From Metaphire vulgaris (Eukaryota; Annelida; Clitellata; Crassiclitellata; Megascolecidae): a stretch of DNA of 64,000 nucleotides. The notes beneath the pieces were generated by a model. That model did no database searches, had not been told where the DNA came from, and worked only from the letters and a program-made list of their open reading frames with translations. The translations under genes were made by a program, and so were the position numbers. Of the stretch, positions 51,604 through 62,545 are shown one piece after another (position 1 is the first letter of the stretch; each line of letters begins with the position of its first letter). Location: positions 21,031,024 through 21,095,023 of the forward strand of contig CM030835.1 of the NCBI GenBank assembly GCA_018105865.1, written 5' to 3'.

Positions 51604-52458
51604 CAGGGCCGTTTGAAGGTCTTCGTAGGCCCTGGGCACTCTCATAATCGTAGGCCCTCCTCAACTTGAAACCTCCAAGTTGCCAACTACGCAACCAACT
51701 TAGGATTAAACTTTAAAGTTAAACACTTTCGCATTATTTTATGACTTCATGTTTAATAATGATTTTGGAATGCACCCTCCTCAGTTTTCGATGTCAAAAT
51801 TCAAATCTAGTTCAACTTCCTTCTGTCAACTGATGAAACAGTTTCTAAAACCTAGGCACTAATTATGGTGTATCCATCATATCTGGAAGAGGCAATTACT
51901 GACGACTTTCTTCTATTTTCACAAATATTTGGCAAGATTAAAAGAGTGGCTGAAATGCTTGGCCTAGGGCTCAAATAAAGAATAAGATGGTGATACGTTT
52001 TCCAAATGTAAATATTGCTTTCCGAATCTACCTTTCAATTTTTGGATCAAGTTGTAAAGGTGAACGTTCATTTTCCAAACTGAAACTTATAAAAACTTAT
52101 CTTCGGTCAACGATAGGATAAACATGACTATCCTCCCTGGCACTACTTTCATTCGAAAAAGACGATGCGGGAAATGACATTTGAGAACATCATAAGTGAC
52201 TTTGCTTGCTTATGAAAAGACCCAAAAGGTTTACATATCGTAACACTGCTCAAGTGCTCATATTAATAGATATTATACTGTTTGTGACTGCTAGAGTTAA
52301 ACGTTATTAAATTTGTATCTGCAAGACTGCAATTTCTGCCATAGCCTATTTTTTACTCCCTTCATGTTCTCCATATGCATCTGACTTTCGTAGGCCCCTG
52401 AAAAGGTCGTAGGCCCTGGGCACAGTGCCCAATGTGCCCAGTAGATAAAACGTCCCTG
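51604..52458. mobile_element. hAT remnant nested in the 4.3-kb element
   Basis: The ends CAGGGCCGTTTGAAGG (51604) and, inverted, CAGGGACGTTTTATC (52458) are hAT-like TIRs, and both continue into GTAGGCCCTGGGCAC text. The flanking octamers catatacg and catataag match at 7 of 8 positions. Near 52040-52200 the + strand reads, across stops and shifts, FQTETYKNLSSVNDRINMTI and RKRRCGK, resembling the hAT C-terminal dimerisation segment (FSKLKLIKTYLRS...RLN). Long dead. Confidence 0.6.
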
Positions 52459-52517
52459 CATATAAGCTTATAGCCTTCTGTTGTGGTTAGGTTTTTGAGT
52501 AAGATATAGTAGACTAA

Positions 52518-52890
52518 GGGCTCGTCTATAAATTACGTCACGCGGTTAGGGGGAGAGGTCCGGCCATTTGTGACGAAGTGTGAGGACGGGGGTTCCGTAA
52601 ATGTGACGTCCCGCAAATTTTTTTTTAGGTGATTACCTTTGACATTTTTTGCTTGTAAGGGATTTTGGAGAGGAAAAATACAATTATGACCTTTTTTTGC
52701 TTGTCATGGTTTTTCGAGAGGAAAAAATACAAGGATGGCCATTTTTTGCTTGTCAAGACTTTTCGAAAGACGAAAATTCGGAGGGGGGTCGGCCCCTGTG
52801 ACGTCATATTTTAGGGGGTCCGACGTTTTGTGACGTCGCGTTACGTAGGGGAGTGCCAAAAATCGCGTGGCGTAATTTATGGACGACCCC
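52518..52890. mobile_element. MITE with GGGnTCGTCCATAAATTACG ends
   Basis: The left end GGGCTCGTCTATAAATTACG and the right end (inverted) GGGGTCGTCCATAAATTACG are TIRs continuing into GTCACGCG. Flanks are TAA and AAA, an imperfect 3-bp duplication. The interior holds three ~50-bp tandem repeats with TTTTTGCTTGTCA and TTTTCGAGAGGAAAAA. It is related by its TIRs to the element at 17757. Confidence 0.65.
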
Positions 52891-53684
52891 AAATATGAAT
52901 TTAGGCTTAGTCGGAGTTTATGGTAGTTGCTAGTATTGTTCATTAGAAACTGGAATTATGTAGCACCAGCATTACTTGACTATTGTGTTTAAAGTACTTT
53001 TGTGGGTTTCTTCCCTTCGCCTCCTCTTCTTCACTTCCTCCCAATCAATGCTTCATATGAAATCGTATAGTTATTATTATAAGATAGCCATTATCAGCAT
53101 TATTGCTTGCTAAGTTTAATCGTATCTGCATATAATCAGCGGCTTATCAATCGCAAAGAATCGCATTTTCGGGTAAACTCACTACGGGTGGTCTTGAGTA
53201 TGTTTAACAGTTTAAGACGATATTGATCATCTACAACAGACCGCTTACACTTATTTTCAAATGCGGATGCTACTAAAAATTGAATCATGCATTTCACTTC
53301 AAATATGCCAATGATTTGCCATTGTTCTAGCACAGCTGATCTTTATTTATTGATCGTTGTTCTGATAATAATTATTTCGACAAATGTCATGTTTTTCTCT
53401 GGCGCTTCGTCATAAATCGTCATTTTAATGTCGACTTATACACAGAGGATAAACTGATAGGCCTATTGAGATTTCTAATCCGGAAACGCATTTTATCGTC
53501 TGTTGGTAGTATCTTCCTCGTCACTTTAATGAAGGCCATCTCTTGTTGCTAAGGATAGCATTCACTATATATTACTCTACTGAAGCATTTTTTCAACTAT
53601 GCTTTCTCGTGGGAAATTGCAATCCGTTTTTCAGTTAATACCATCAAGATAACGCCAAAATGCCAAGTGCCAGTGAAATAGATA

Positions 53685-54330
53685 GGTAGGAAATAAATGT
53701 ATTACCCATAAGATATCATTTCCAACCAATGCTATAAACAGGTATAGATAGACCGTAGACTATGAAATAAATTTATTACCGGTTATAATTTTATTTCCTA
53801 GGAAATAAATTTATTACCCATAGGATATCATTTCATTTCCAACCAATGGTATATACAGGTATAGATAGATAGGAAATAAATTTATTACCGGTTATAATTT
53901 TATTTCCTAGGAAATAAATTTATTACCCATAGGATATCATTTCCAACCAATGCTATATACAGGTATAGATAGATAGGAAATAAATTTATTACCGGTTATA
54001 ATTTTATTTCCTAGGAAATAAATTTGTTACCCATGGGATATCATTTCATTTCCAACCAATGCTATACACAGGTATAGATAGACCGTAGACTAGGAAATAA
54101 ATTTATAACCGGCTATAATGTTATTTCCCTGCCATCAGTAGGCTATATAGTTATGTGTATATAGGTAGGAAATAAATTTATCACCCATAGGATATGATTT
54201 CATTTCCAACCAATGCTATGCACAGGTATAGAAAGACAGAAGATAGGAAATAAATTTATTACCGGTTATAATTTTATTTCCCCACCAACAGCAGGCTATA
54301 TAGTTATTTGTAGAAATAAAGTTATTTCCT
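53685..54330 (-). repeat. Subterminal tandem array, inverted (right arm)
   Basis: The same ~118-bp unit in opposite orientation, about five copies with some truncated, again centred on ATCATTTCCAACCAATGC and TTATTTCCTAGGAAATAA. With the left array it forms an arms-length inverted repeat of roughly 600 bp, separated by about 2.1 kb. Confidence 0.85.
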
Positions 54331-54509
54331 GCTACTATCCGTATGCATTAAAGTGAATAAAGCTGTTTTTAGATATTATGTTGATAGGCGGAAATAAATT
54401 TATACGGAAATACATTTATACGTATGCCACATAATTTTATTTCCATAGCAACCGCAGGCTCCGCCCAGGAAATAATTTTATGGCGGAAATAAATTTATAC
54501 GACACCGGT

Positions 54510-54770
54510 ATTGTTATGTAACGGCGAACTTCCCTAATTCGCCGGAGTTGGAAAAAGAACGATCTAGTCACGGCGCTAAGTTGCCCGACGAGGGTCAGAG
54601 AAGAGTCGATAAGCATCCCTAGGAGGCGAAGCTCGTTGGAAGGCGCACATTTCTTTACCACCTATCTCAAGCGGTGTTGGGTCGATAAGGTGGCCCCTCC
54701 TCGGAGTGCTCAGCCACAGCAGCTCCGTCTTGCGCGGGTTGAGTGCAAGTTGAGGGCAAGTTTTACTGCC
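54510..54770 (-). mobile_element. L2-like LINE, upstream half of the split copy
   Basis: On the - strand the peptide runs ALNPRKTELLW-like text, then CAPSNELRLLGMLIDSSLTL and RIREVRRYITIP, and stops exactly at the CCGG end of the 4.3-kb element. The L2 text resumes with GAIHLVRAL at 50214. This pair of breakpoints defines the insertion of the element into a pre-existing L2 copy. Confidence 0.75.
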
Positions 54771-55137
54771 TGGCTTAGACCTCGTATATTCTTTGTTTTT
54801 ATCTTACTCTCTGAGTTTTCTCCGTTTGTATACCTGATTTTGCATGAGCATAAATAGACTATATCATTACATTTTTGTAAAGTTTATCACACATTGTCTA
54901 CATACGCCGTGAGAGTGACCAAAAGAATAGGGAGAAATAAAAGTGGAAATATTTAGGCCTAAAGAGAAATGTGGCAATCGTCCACGAGAAGGCAGATCAG
55001 TAATTAAATTGCCTGTTATTTTTATTATTAAATGCTTAAAAACATAGGAAATGTATGTATCTTCGAAATTCTAATAGTCCTATACGACGAATTATTTGTA
55101 AAATATTACTATTGTTTAATTTATAAAAAATATTATA

Positions 55138-55713
55138 TTATTGTCTACGAGGAAGTAGTCGCGGTGGTTCTCGACGCAGCGACCTTTGTGGCTGATCTCC
55201 GTTTCGCCGACGGTTAAGTTTACCAGACCGCTCTGGAACCACTGTCCCCACCAGTTCTTCGGAAAACGACACCTCCCCGCGAACGTCGCGTATCGCAGTT
55301 TGTTCTGGTTTTTCCGCCTTTGGCGTTTTCTTCCGGTTCATTTTCTTCTTGATGTTTTCTCCAAAGCAAGATTTTTCTTCGTCTTCATTTTCATTACATT
55401 CCTCTGTAGTTCCAGATTTTTCTGGTGAAGATTCATTTTTTGTCTCCTTCGGCATTTCTGGCTCATTTACCCCAACTATGTCGTTTTCATTCTCGTAGAG
55501 AACTTCCTCTGCTTTGGTGGCGTTCTTGCTTTTGTATTCCTCCTGGTTTTTCTTCTTCTGTCGAGCGGTTTTGTCGTTGACGATGAACAGTTCGCTCATC
55601 TCCTCCTTCAGCTCTTCGATTTCGACGTCGTTCAACTCGACGTCGGTCGTGATCTTCGTGTCCTGTTTGCTCAAGTCTTCCGCTAGATCCGAGCTGCCCG
55701 GGGACCTCGTCAA
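55138..55713 (-). CDS. Glu/Lys-rich open frame downstream of the acidic frame
   Basis: 191 codons in the next frame, overlapping the end of the previous frame region by phase only: SSDLAEDLSKQDTKITTDVE, EIEELKEEMSELFIVNDKTA, KKKNQEEYKSKNATKAEEVL, then GEVSFSEELVGTVVPERSGK and a basic end REPPRLLPRRQ with TAA. A predicted coiled coil (EIEELKEEMSEL) precedes low-complexity charged text. The join at 55713-55727 looks like a single frameshift (LAKG / DKNFRL). TTTATT (poly(A) signal on the - strand) is at 55021-55026. Function unknown. Confidence 0.35.
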   Translation of the reverse strand: MTRSPGSSDLAEDLSKQDTKITTDVELNDVEIEELKEEMSELFIVNDKTARQKKKNQEEYKSKNATKAEEVLYENENDIVGVNEPEMPKETKNESSPEKSGTTEECNENEDEEKSCFGENIKKKMNRKKTPKAEKPEQTAIRDVRGEVSFSEELVGTVVPERSGKLNRRRNGDQPQRSLRREPPRLLPRRQ

Positions 55714-55726
55714 TCGAAAGTTTTTA

Positions 55727-56350
55727 TCCCTTTGCTAGATGGCACCATTCATCAGCTGCTTCAATCGTTTGCATCCCTGAATTTTCAGTCGCTTCAGGCA
55801 ACTTCTCGTCAGCGAAGACTATCGGAGGGCTTTCCTCGCACGTCACAGAATTCGCCGACTTCTTGTTCGTTGTAACGCCCTCGGTATTTCCTTCATCCCC
55901 CTTTGTTCTGCTGTCATCGACATCATCGACGTCGTCGCATTCGAACGCGTTTTCTGACGTCGTTCGACTGACTACATTCGAAACCGAGTGCGACTGTGAC
56001 GTCACGCCCGGGCGACTCCGAGCGCAATTGAAGTGGAACGAATTCAGGTAGGCGAAACTTCCGCTCAGAGGCTCCGTCGACCCAACGGCGGTGGTGGCGA
56101 CGGCGGAGGGCAGTTTATCCAGCTCGTCGACCTTAAACGACCACTCGTCTTCATCTTCCACCGCCGACAGACCGGAAGTCGTAAACACTGGAAATGACAT
56201 CCCCGGAAGTGGAAATCTGTCGTCTACGGGAGGTCGTGCCTGCGGGTCGATGGGTCCACGCAGAAGCAGATGAACGGGTGACTGATGGCTTTCCGCTTGA
56301 ACCCTCACTTCATTGCTTCTCATTTCTTCAATCGAACTCGAAATTGTGAA
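55727..56350 (-). CDS. Acidic Ser-rich open frame fused to the endonuclease tail
   Basis: The frame of the endonuclease fragment stays open another ~200 codons: HQSPVHLLLRGPIDPQARPP, FTTSGLSAVEDEDEWSFKVD, acidic CDDVDDVDDSRTKGDEG, and EESPPIVFADEKLPEATENS to a TAA at 55727. It is GC-richer than its surroundings, with many CpGs. I recognise no domain. Restriction-like-endonuclease LINEs normally end soon after the QRFN block, so this extension is unusual: it could be a 3' gene segment fused by exon shuffling, the C-terminus of an unfamiliar LINE family, or chance openness. No convincing splice pair was found. Confidence 0.35.
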
Positions 56351-56690
56351 TAAATTGGTGTTCGACGAAAAAGTACCTTTAAATGCGACGTTATTGAATC
56401 GCTGTGTGCAGGCTGAGATACGCTGAAACAAGTAGAATGACTCTCTCGGATCTCCTGTAATGCATGTAATTCGACGACCAATTTCGGTGATGAACTCACT
56501 GCCTTCTGCATTGATAGGGCCCACAGTTTCGAATGCAATTGGAATGAATTTGTATGAGACAGGAAGGCCGGAGTATTTGTGATGCTTGCGTGTTGCTGCA
56601 TTTTCCGCTGCGGCCCCGAGTGAGTTTGAGGTAAGATACAGGTAGGATTTGGCGTAGGTGTGGACAGATGTGACGTCCCATGCTTAAATG
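56320..56690 (-). pseudogene. C-terminal restriction-like endonuclease region of a non-LTR retrotransposon
   Basis: The - strand reads AWDVTSVHTYAKSYLYLTSN, SLGAAAENAATRKHHKYSGL, PVSYKFIPIAFETVGPINAE, then FITEIGRRITCITGDPRESF and LFQRISACTQRFNNVAFKGT. The D-V-T, RKHxKY and F-I-P-I-A-F-E-T pattern is that of the PD-(D/E)XK-type endonuclease following the RT in restriction-like-endonuclease LINEs (R2/NeSL/Utopia group). The RT itself is absent; AT-rich DNA begins at 56700. Confidence 0.6.
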
Positions 56691-56699
56691 TTTCATTGC

Positions 56700-57735
56700 T
56701 TAACTTGCTAGTCTATTTTTTAATAATTTAATTTAATCAATGTTTATTAATAATGTCAATTTGTACAATTTTAATTAAGTTTTACTTCCTGTAAACGGAC
56801 AAACACGCGAGGCTAGAAGGTAATAAACAATGGTTCTTATTCTGGGTAAGTCCCATGCAGTGAAAATTCAGTTTCCCCGACTAAAAATAACCCATCGGCT
56901 GAACGATTAGAAATCGCAGTGCCACTTGGGACCGGAGGAGCCTGACTATAGAAACCAGGAACAATAAGTCCTTGAGAGATCGGTCACTCGACTTGCAATA
57001 ATTCTTCCGCTTAAGACCGGGGAGACTCTTAGAGATACCAGCAACCCATATCGAACCAGCGAACGCTGAGTGTTCGGGAAACGACGCTACTATATTTAGT
57101 TCCCGGGGCGGGGTCCGGCGAAAGACAGCTGCAGCAGCAGTAGTCGGTCCCATCGTATGCCTATCGGCGCGTAGGTACCATTGACGGCGGCCCGGGTGCA
57201 TATTTCCATTTCCCGGGTTGAAGGATTGACTGCGGACTCTGATAGGCAGTGTTTTATATAGGCCTGTTAAGAGGGAAGATCCCCCTCCCAAAAAATAACC
57301 TCCAAATTTTCCTCCCCAAATCGCAGCACTAAATTTTTTGGCATTGAACTGTACCTCAGTACCTGTACCCCGCTAGCCAGGTCAATTTCACCCCCAAATA
57401 CCTGGAGTATGGATAAAACGCTGCTGATATCGACGGACGATAGACTCATATTTGGCGGTGGCGTTCGAGACTAAACTGTTACTGAGGACCGACGCGAATT
57501 TGGAGGTCGATACGGACAGCGACAGAGGACCGGGCGGTTGAGGTAACAGCGACAGACTGAGAAGGGGTGACAGACGGTTAAAGCGGTGGATGGAATGACG
57601 GAAAGAGAGGGGCGCAGCGACAGCCAGCCGGACAACCGTGGTTAGAGCGATGAATGGAGGAAAGGACAATACGCGGCGGCTGGTTAAGGCGATGGTCAGA
57701 GACTGCGATTCACTGGTTCTTCCCGTAACGGCTGC
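56700..57735. other. GC-rich unassigned region
   Basis: After AT-rich DNA to 56880, 56880-57250 and 57400-57730 are GC-rich, with CTTAAGACCGGGGAGAC and CCCGGG palindromes. Open frames on the - strand (e.g. 57291-56881) show no homology I recognise. Confidence 0.3.
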
Positions 57736-58541
57736 GTCCGAGTGCCGTAACTAGGGGGGAGCAGGGGGGGCAAGTCGCCCCTGGCGCCGACCCGGGGGCG
57801 CTTTTTGAGTGTGAATAAAAAATTTACTGGGTGTAAATAAAAAGAGCCGTGACGACTAAAAAAAGGTCATCACCGAAATTTCAAAATTGAGGGGCAGGGT
57901 GTAGGGACGGGGTATATCGGTATATATACCCCTCCCTTCAGAAAAAAATCCGACTACCTAAAATTTTTTTATTAGTAACTTAGCTGTTTTCTTCATATGT
58001 GGGACAGTAACATATGCTTTGATTTTGAAATAGCAATGACTAGTTAAGATTTATACCCTCCCCCCACAAATCAAATTCCTGACTACGCCGCTCAGTTCAG
58101 ACATCAGTGCTCGGCTAACAGTTAATTTGACCGATTGATCAATATAAACAAAGTCCAGTAATAAAAGTGTCTACTGTACAGTAGATCTGCTTCCAAAGGC
58201 TTAGATTTAAGGTTGGATTGAGCGAAACCCGCTATCTTTGTTTAAAATTTCTTAGGTATATAGAAACCAGCTACTGATGGAAGGAAATTCATGTATACAT
58301 ACAGTGCTGAACAGATTATTTCACGACTTTCACGTCCAGCGGTCATTGGCAGGCTCAAGGGAGTAAAGAATAACGATGCAGGCATCATGCAGCGCGATGT
58401 TCGCTGTAAACTTAAGGGCGGCGCGGGAAGATGTTATTAGCCTAACGCTTATAAACAAACTGCCCGTCCATTCGTCGACCAAAGTGAAAGATTTACATTA
58501 TAATCCAGTTAAATTGAAGTTCAAGACACCGTGTTATTGTA

Positions 58542-58732
<191 letters not shown>

Positions 58733-59065
58733 TCCGACGAGTTTCTGAACGACACGGACTGACAGACAGCTTAGATAACTTCTGTTGGGATTTGGATAAA
58801 TTTGGAGGGAGTAGGGGCCTAGTCGTACCTTGGACAACTTGGCCCCGGGCGTCAGTAACCATCTAAACGCCACTGACTGCGGATAATCGGCTAATCGAAT
58901 CGCGAAGAACGGTACGAACACGTCTGTCGGCTTATTAAAAGCTATGAGTACACGACCTGTAAGCAAACAGCCACGACTGGAATATTTTGTTCGATCGACA
59001 AAACCTACTAACGGAAATTAATGTAAGAGACTTTTCAAAAATCAGGTAGAATCTCTGCTGGGAGT

Positions 59066-59067
<2 letters not shown>

Positions 59068-59111
<44 letters not shown>

Positions 59112-59240
59112 CATATATATAACATATATATATAACATATATATATATAATATATAATATATAATATTAGTTATGTATACTATACATTATATATATGTGA
59201 ATAATATTTGTATAATATATATAACCTGATATATTATACA
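59068..59240. repeat. (TA)n and degenerate ATATAACAT repeats
   Basis: (TA)n to 59110, then ATATATAACAT-type units and further TA-rich DNA. Confidence 0.85.
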
Positions 59241-60109
59241 TATATAATATATAACAATATATACCCCACATTTTATACCCCCTCCCCCAAATCAAATTTT
59301 TGGCTACGCCTCTGTTGAGGGGCGCAAAATGGAAATCTTGCCCCGGGCGCCGAAAACCCTAGTTACGGCTCTGCACGGTCCGACTGACTGGAGTCGATGC
59401 GTCCGCCTTAAGACCGGCGTAATTATTTTATTATCACGCGTAAGTAGGCGGTCGTGGATATCTTTTGTAAAGTCCGCTCATTCCCCGGCGCTCGGCTATC
59501 AGGATTGATTGACCAGGTGCAGGCCGTAGACAAAGTCACTTAGCACCGCTAACGATTACGCTGTCTGGTGGGTCCCTAGCTTTTCCAATTGACGAATGAT
59601 AGGCGAAAACAGACTGCTGTTGCAAAATCCGCCTAAGCTCCCGTCATAAAATTTAAAACTATGAAAATTCCTTATTATATATCTGGCACACATGTATTAT
59701 CCGGGGTTTCGTTGCTATACTATCATGGCCAATAGAGCGAAGCACAGCGAATTGAAAGCGGATTAGTTTTGGGGCGCGATAAAGTGCTAAATGCTTATTG
59801 TTTCATACTTTGATGTATTAAAGGTTAACGATTCCACTTTTCGTGTGGCGCTAGTCATTGGTGAAACGAAGGCGCGTCTTTAGCCAGCGCGTCTTCGTCC
59901 GTGTTACCAGTGTTGTCACTGTTGCCATTGTTGTCATTGCTGTTTGGTTTGTTAATAAATAAATAAACCAATACAAAGGAAGCTGCATTTGTGTATTTTT
60001 GAAGTCGCTGTGCCGAAGGAGTCACAGCACATTGTCAATAAAGGTGAATCTTGGCTGTGATGAAAAGGGCCTAACCTTTGGTGGCATAGGCACCGAGGAG
60101 GTAAACTCT

Positions 60110-60490
60110 GAGCCAAGAAGATAGGAGACAGACGCCCGCCTGTCGGAGCGCGGGGAGCAAGTTTGGTGAATTGACCGTCGTGGAAACGAGTGGATCGCCG
60201 CCCATTCAGGCACCTTAGACACCGGTTTGTGGTGAAGGTGAAGGAAGAGACGGAACCGCCGTCCAGGAGAGACAGACACCTGGCTGTCTATAAGAGAACA
60301 GGAATCGGCTTGAAATAGCTGAAGGAAGAGACGGGACCGCCGTTAAGTCAGGCACGGCAGACATAGGCGTGAATGAAACCGCTAAGAAAAAATAGACGCC
60401 GCTGCCCGTCTAGGAGCGACTGCAGACGAAACCAAGCGTGCTAAGAAGCCGCAACAGAGGAAAGACATCGCCGCTTGTCTTCAAAAGAGC
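60110..60490 (+). repeat. GC-rich region with four diverged hairpins
   Basis: Four short inverted repeats of the form GACAGACGCCCGCCTGTC, GACAGACACCTGGCTGTC, AGACGCCGCTGCCCGTCT and AGACATCGCCGCTTGTCT occur at about 60130, 60273, 60388 and 60467. GAAGGAAGAGACGG(A/G)ACCGCC recurs twice between them. Non-coding; origin unknown. Confidence 0.5.
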
Positions 60491-60650
60491 GGAAGTTACC
60501 TAGAATGAAAAGGCGTAATACAAAGTAGAAGCCTGTGGCCAAAAATATGTACAGAAATCGCTTAAGGCGCCGAGACCAAGCGGTGGCCAGCGATAAGAGG
60601 AGCCAGTTAACACGTTGACTGCGGCCTATTAGCACGTTGACTGCGGCCTA

Positions 60651-62545
60651 TTAACACGTTGAACGCTAGGGACGTCAACTGACGTCCTTATTTTGGTTTC
60701 TCAGGGCGCTAGGGACGTCATATGACGTCCCTAGTCCAATGCCAAATATCTTAGCTTATACGGATCTTGGATTCATTTTTCTGCTTCCTCTAGCTACTAG
60801 AATGAGTGACCGATCAAGACAAGCAAATTTTATAGAAAATGTATGAATATTTGTCCTATAAACACCTGTTCAAAAAACCACAATATACTCATGCTCCGCC
60901 GCCTCAATAACGAAGCTCAATTCGCTCCATGCTAATTATAATAGCAGTCTTGGTTCACTTGAGATAGATGCGCCGTCTATTGTTGCAGGTGGACTAAATG
61001 ACCAATCAAGCGCCACATTCTACTGAAGAACGTCGATTGGCCTTCTAAAGGCCCACCTTCTAAACCCCACGCCTCAGCTTCAATATAAATACCCCAAATA
61101 ACTTGTATCACCATAGACGTAATGCCGTCAGCGTTTTTGGACCAGATAATTGAGGTCCTTACTAAGGTCCTGGAATTTATATCGGCTATAGCGTCACTTT
61201 GCCACAATAATTGCCATTTTTATTGCTTTTGCATTCTTGACCCGTGACATTGATTGTTTTATCAATCGCCATTGTTGAGATAACTACTAGTTCTGACAAA
61301 GGTCTACGTAAAGCGCAGTTATGGAGCACATTACAGACCACCTGCACTTTTTCGTATGAATTGGTGCATACCTGAGAAAGAAAGTCATTCTAGTAACAGG
61401 TGGCTCTATAGCCTCTAAACATTTGCATCTGTTTCAAGATATTTTCCTCTGTAGGCGTCTAACGTGATCGGGCCTTGGGAATAATCTAACGGCTGTCACT
61501 CACTTCACGCATGATCACGCATTTTTGTATAGGAACTGGAAAGCCACGGAGGTCATAGACTCTCGTCAATAGTATCCGCGTCTCAGTTATTTAATAGGCC
61601 GCAGTCAACGTGTTAAATAACTCAGGCGCGGGTACTTTTGAGAGAGTCTACGACCTCCGTGGCTTTCCAGTTCCTATACAAATGCGTGCGATCATGCGTG
61701 AAGTGAGTGACAGCCGTTAGATTATTCCCAAGGCCCGATCACGTTAGACGCCTAAAGAGGAAAATCTCTTGAAACAGATGCATGTGTATAGAGCCATCTG
61801 TTACTAGAATGACGTTCTCTTTCCTCAGGTATGCACCAATTCATACGAAAGAAATGCAGGTGGTCTGTAATGTGCTCCATAACCGCGCTACGTAGACTTT
61901 GTCAGGGACTAGTAGTTATCTCAACAATGGCGAATGGATAAAACAATCAATGTCACGGGTCAAGAATGAAAAGCATAGCAATTACTGTGGCAAAATGGAC
62001 GCTATAGCCGATATAAATTCCAGGACCTTAGTAAGGACCTCAATTATCTAGTCCAAAAACGCTGACGGCATTACGTCTATGGTGATACAAGTTATTTGGG
62101 GTATTTATATTGAAGCTGAGGCGTGGGGTTTAGAAGGTGGGCCTTTTAGAAGGCCAATCGACGTTCTTCAGTAGAATGTGGCGCTTCCGATTGGTCATTT
62201 AATCCACCTGCTGCAATAGACGGCGCACCTATCTCAAGTGAAACCAAGACTGCTATTATAATTAGCATGGAGCGAATTGAGCTTCTTTATTGAGGCGGCG
62301 GAGCATGAGTATATTGTGGTTTTTGAACAGGTGTTTATAGGGCAAATATTCATACATTTTCTATAAAATTTGCTTTTCTTGATCGGTCACTCATTCTAGT
62401 AGCTAGAGGAAGCAGAAGAATGATTCCAAGATCCGTATAAGCTAAAATATTTGGCATTGAACCAAGGACGTCATCTGACGTCCCTAGCGCCCTGAGAAAC
62501 CAAAATAAGGACGTCAGTTGACGTCCCTAGCGTTCAACGTGTTAA
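60651..62545. mobile_element. TTAA-flanked 1.9-kb palindromic element
   Basis: Both outer ends read TTAA-CACGTTGAACGCTAGG and then GACGTC palindromes. The left arm (60651-61590) and right arm (61617-62545) are inverted copies of a ~930-bp unit. The centre (61591-61616) holds TTAATAGGCCGCAGTCAACG, a second terminal-like motif that also occurs twice at 60607-60650. TTAA duplication and CACGTTGA-type ends are characteristic of piggyBac-like elements. No transposase is encoded. Confidence 0.7.

Larger units (their letters stand above)
50215..54509. mobile_element. 4.3-kb CCGGTGT-ended foldback-like element
   Basis: The outer ends are inverted repeats of ~45 bp: CCGGTGTCGTATAAA then TTATTTCC and CCATAAA blocks, starting at 50215 and, inverted, at 54509. 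CCGG is at both ends, as part of the TIR or as a palindromic target. Inside, a tandem array of ~118-bp units lies at ~51043-51590 and its inverted counterpart at ~53685-54330. The middle holds a hAT remnant, a MITE, a SINE tail and unique DNA; no transposase gene is recognised. It splits an L2 LINE, which confirms both boundaries. Superfamily unknown. Confidence 0.75.

Noticed and set aside
53136..53333. Helical-looking 65-codon frame on the - strand, considered as a missing CARD exon
   Set aside because: No CARD landmarks, no 306-nt phase-1 borders, and it lies inside the 4.3-kb transposon.
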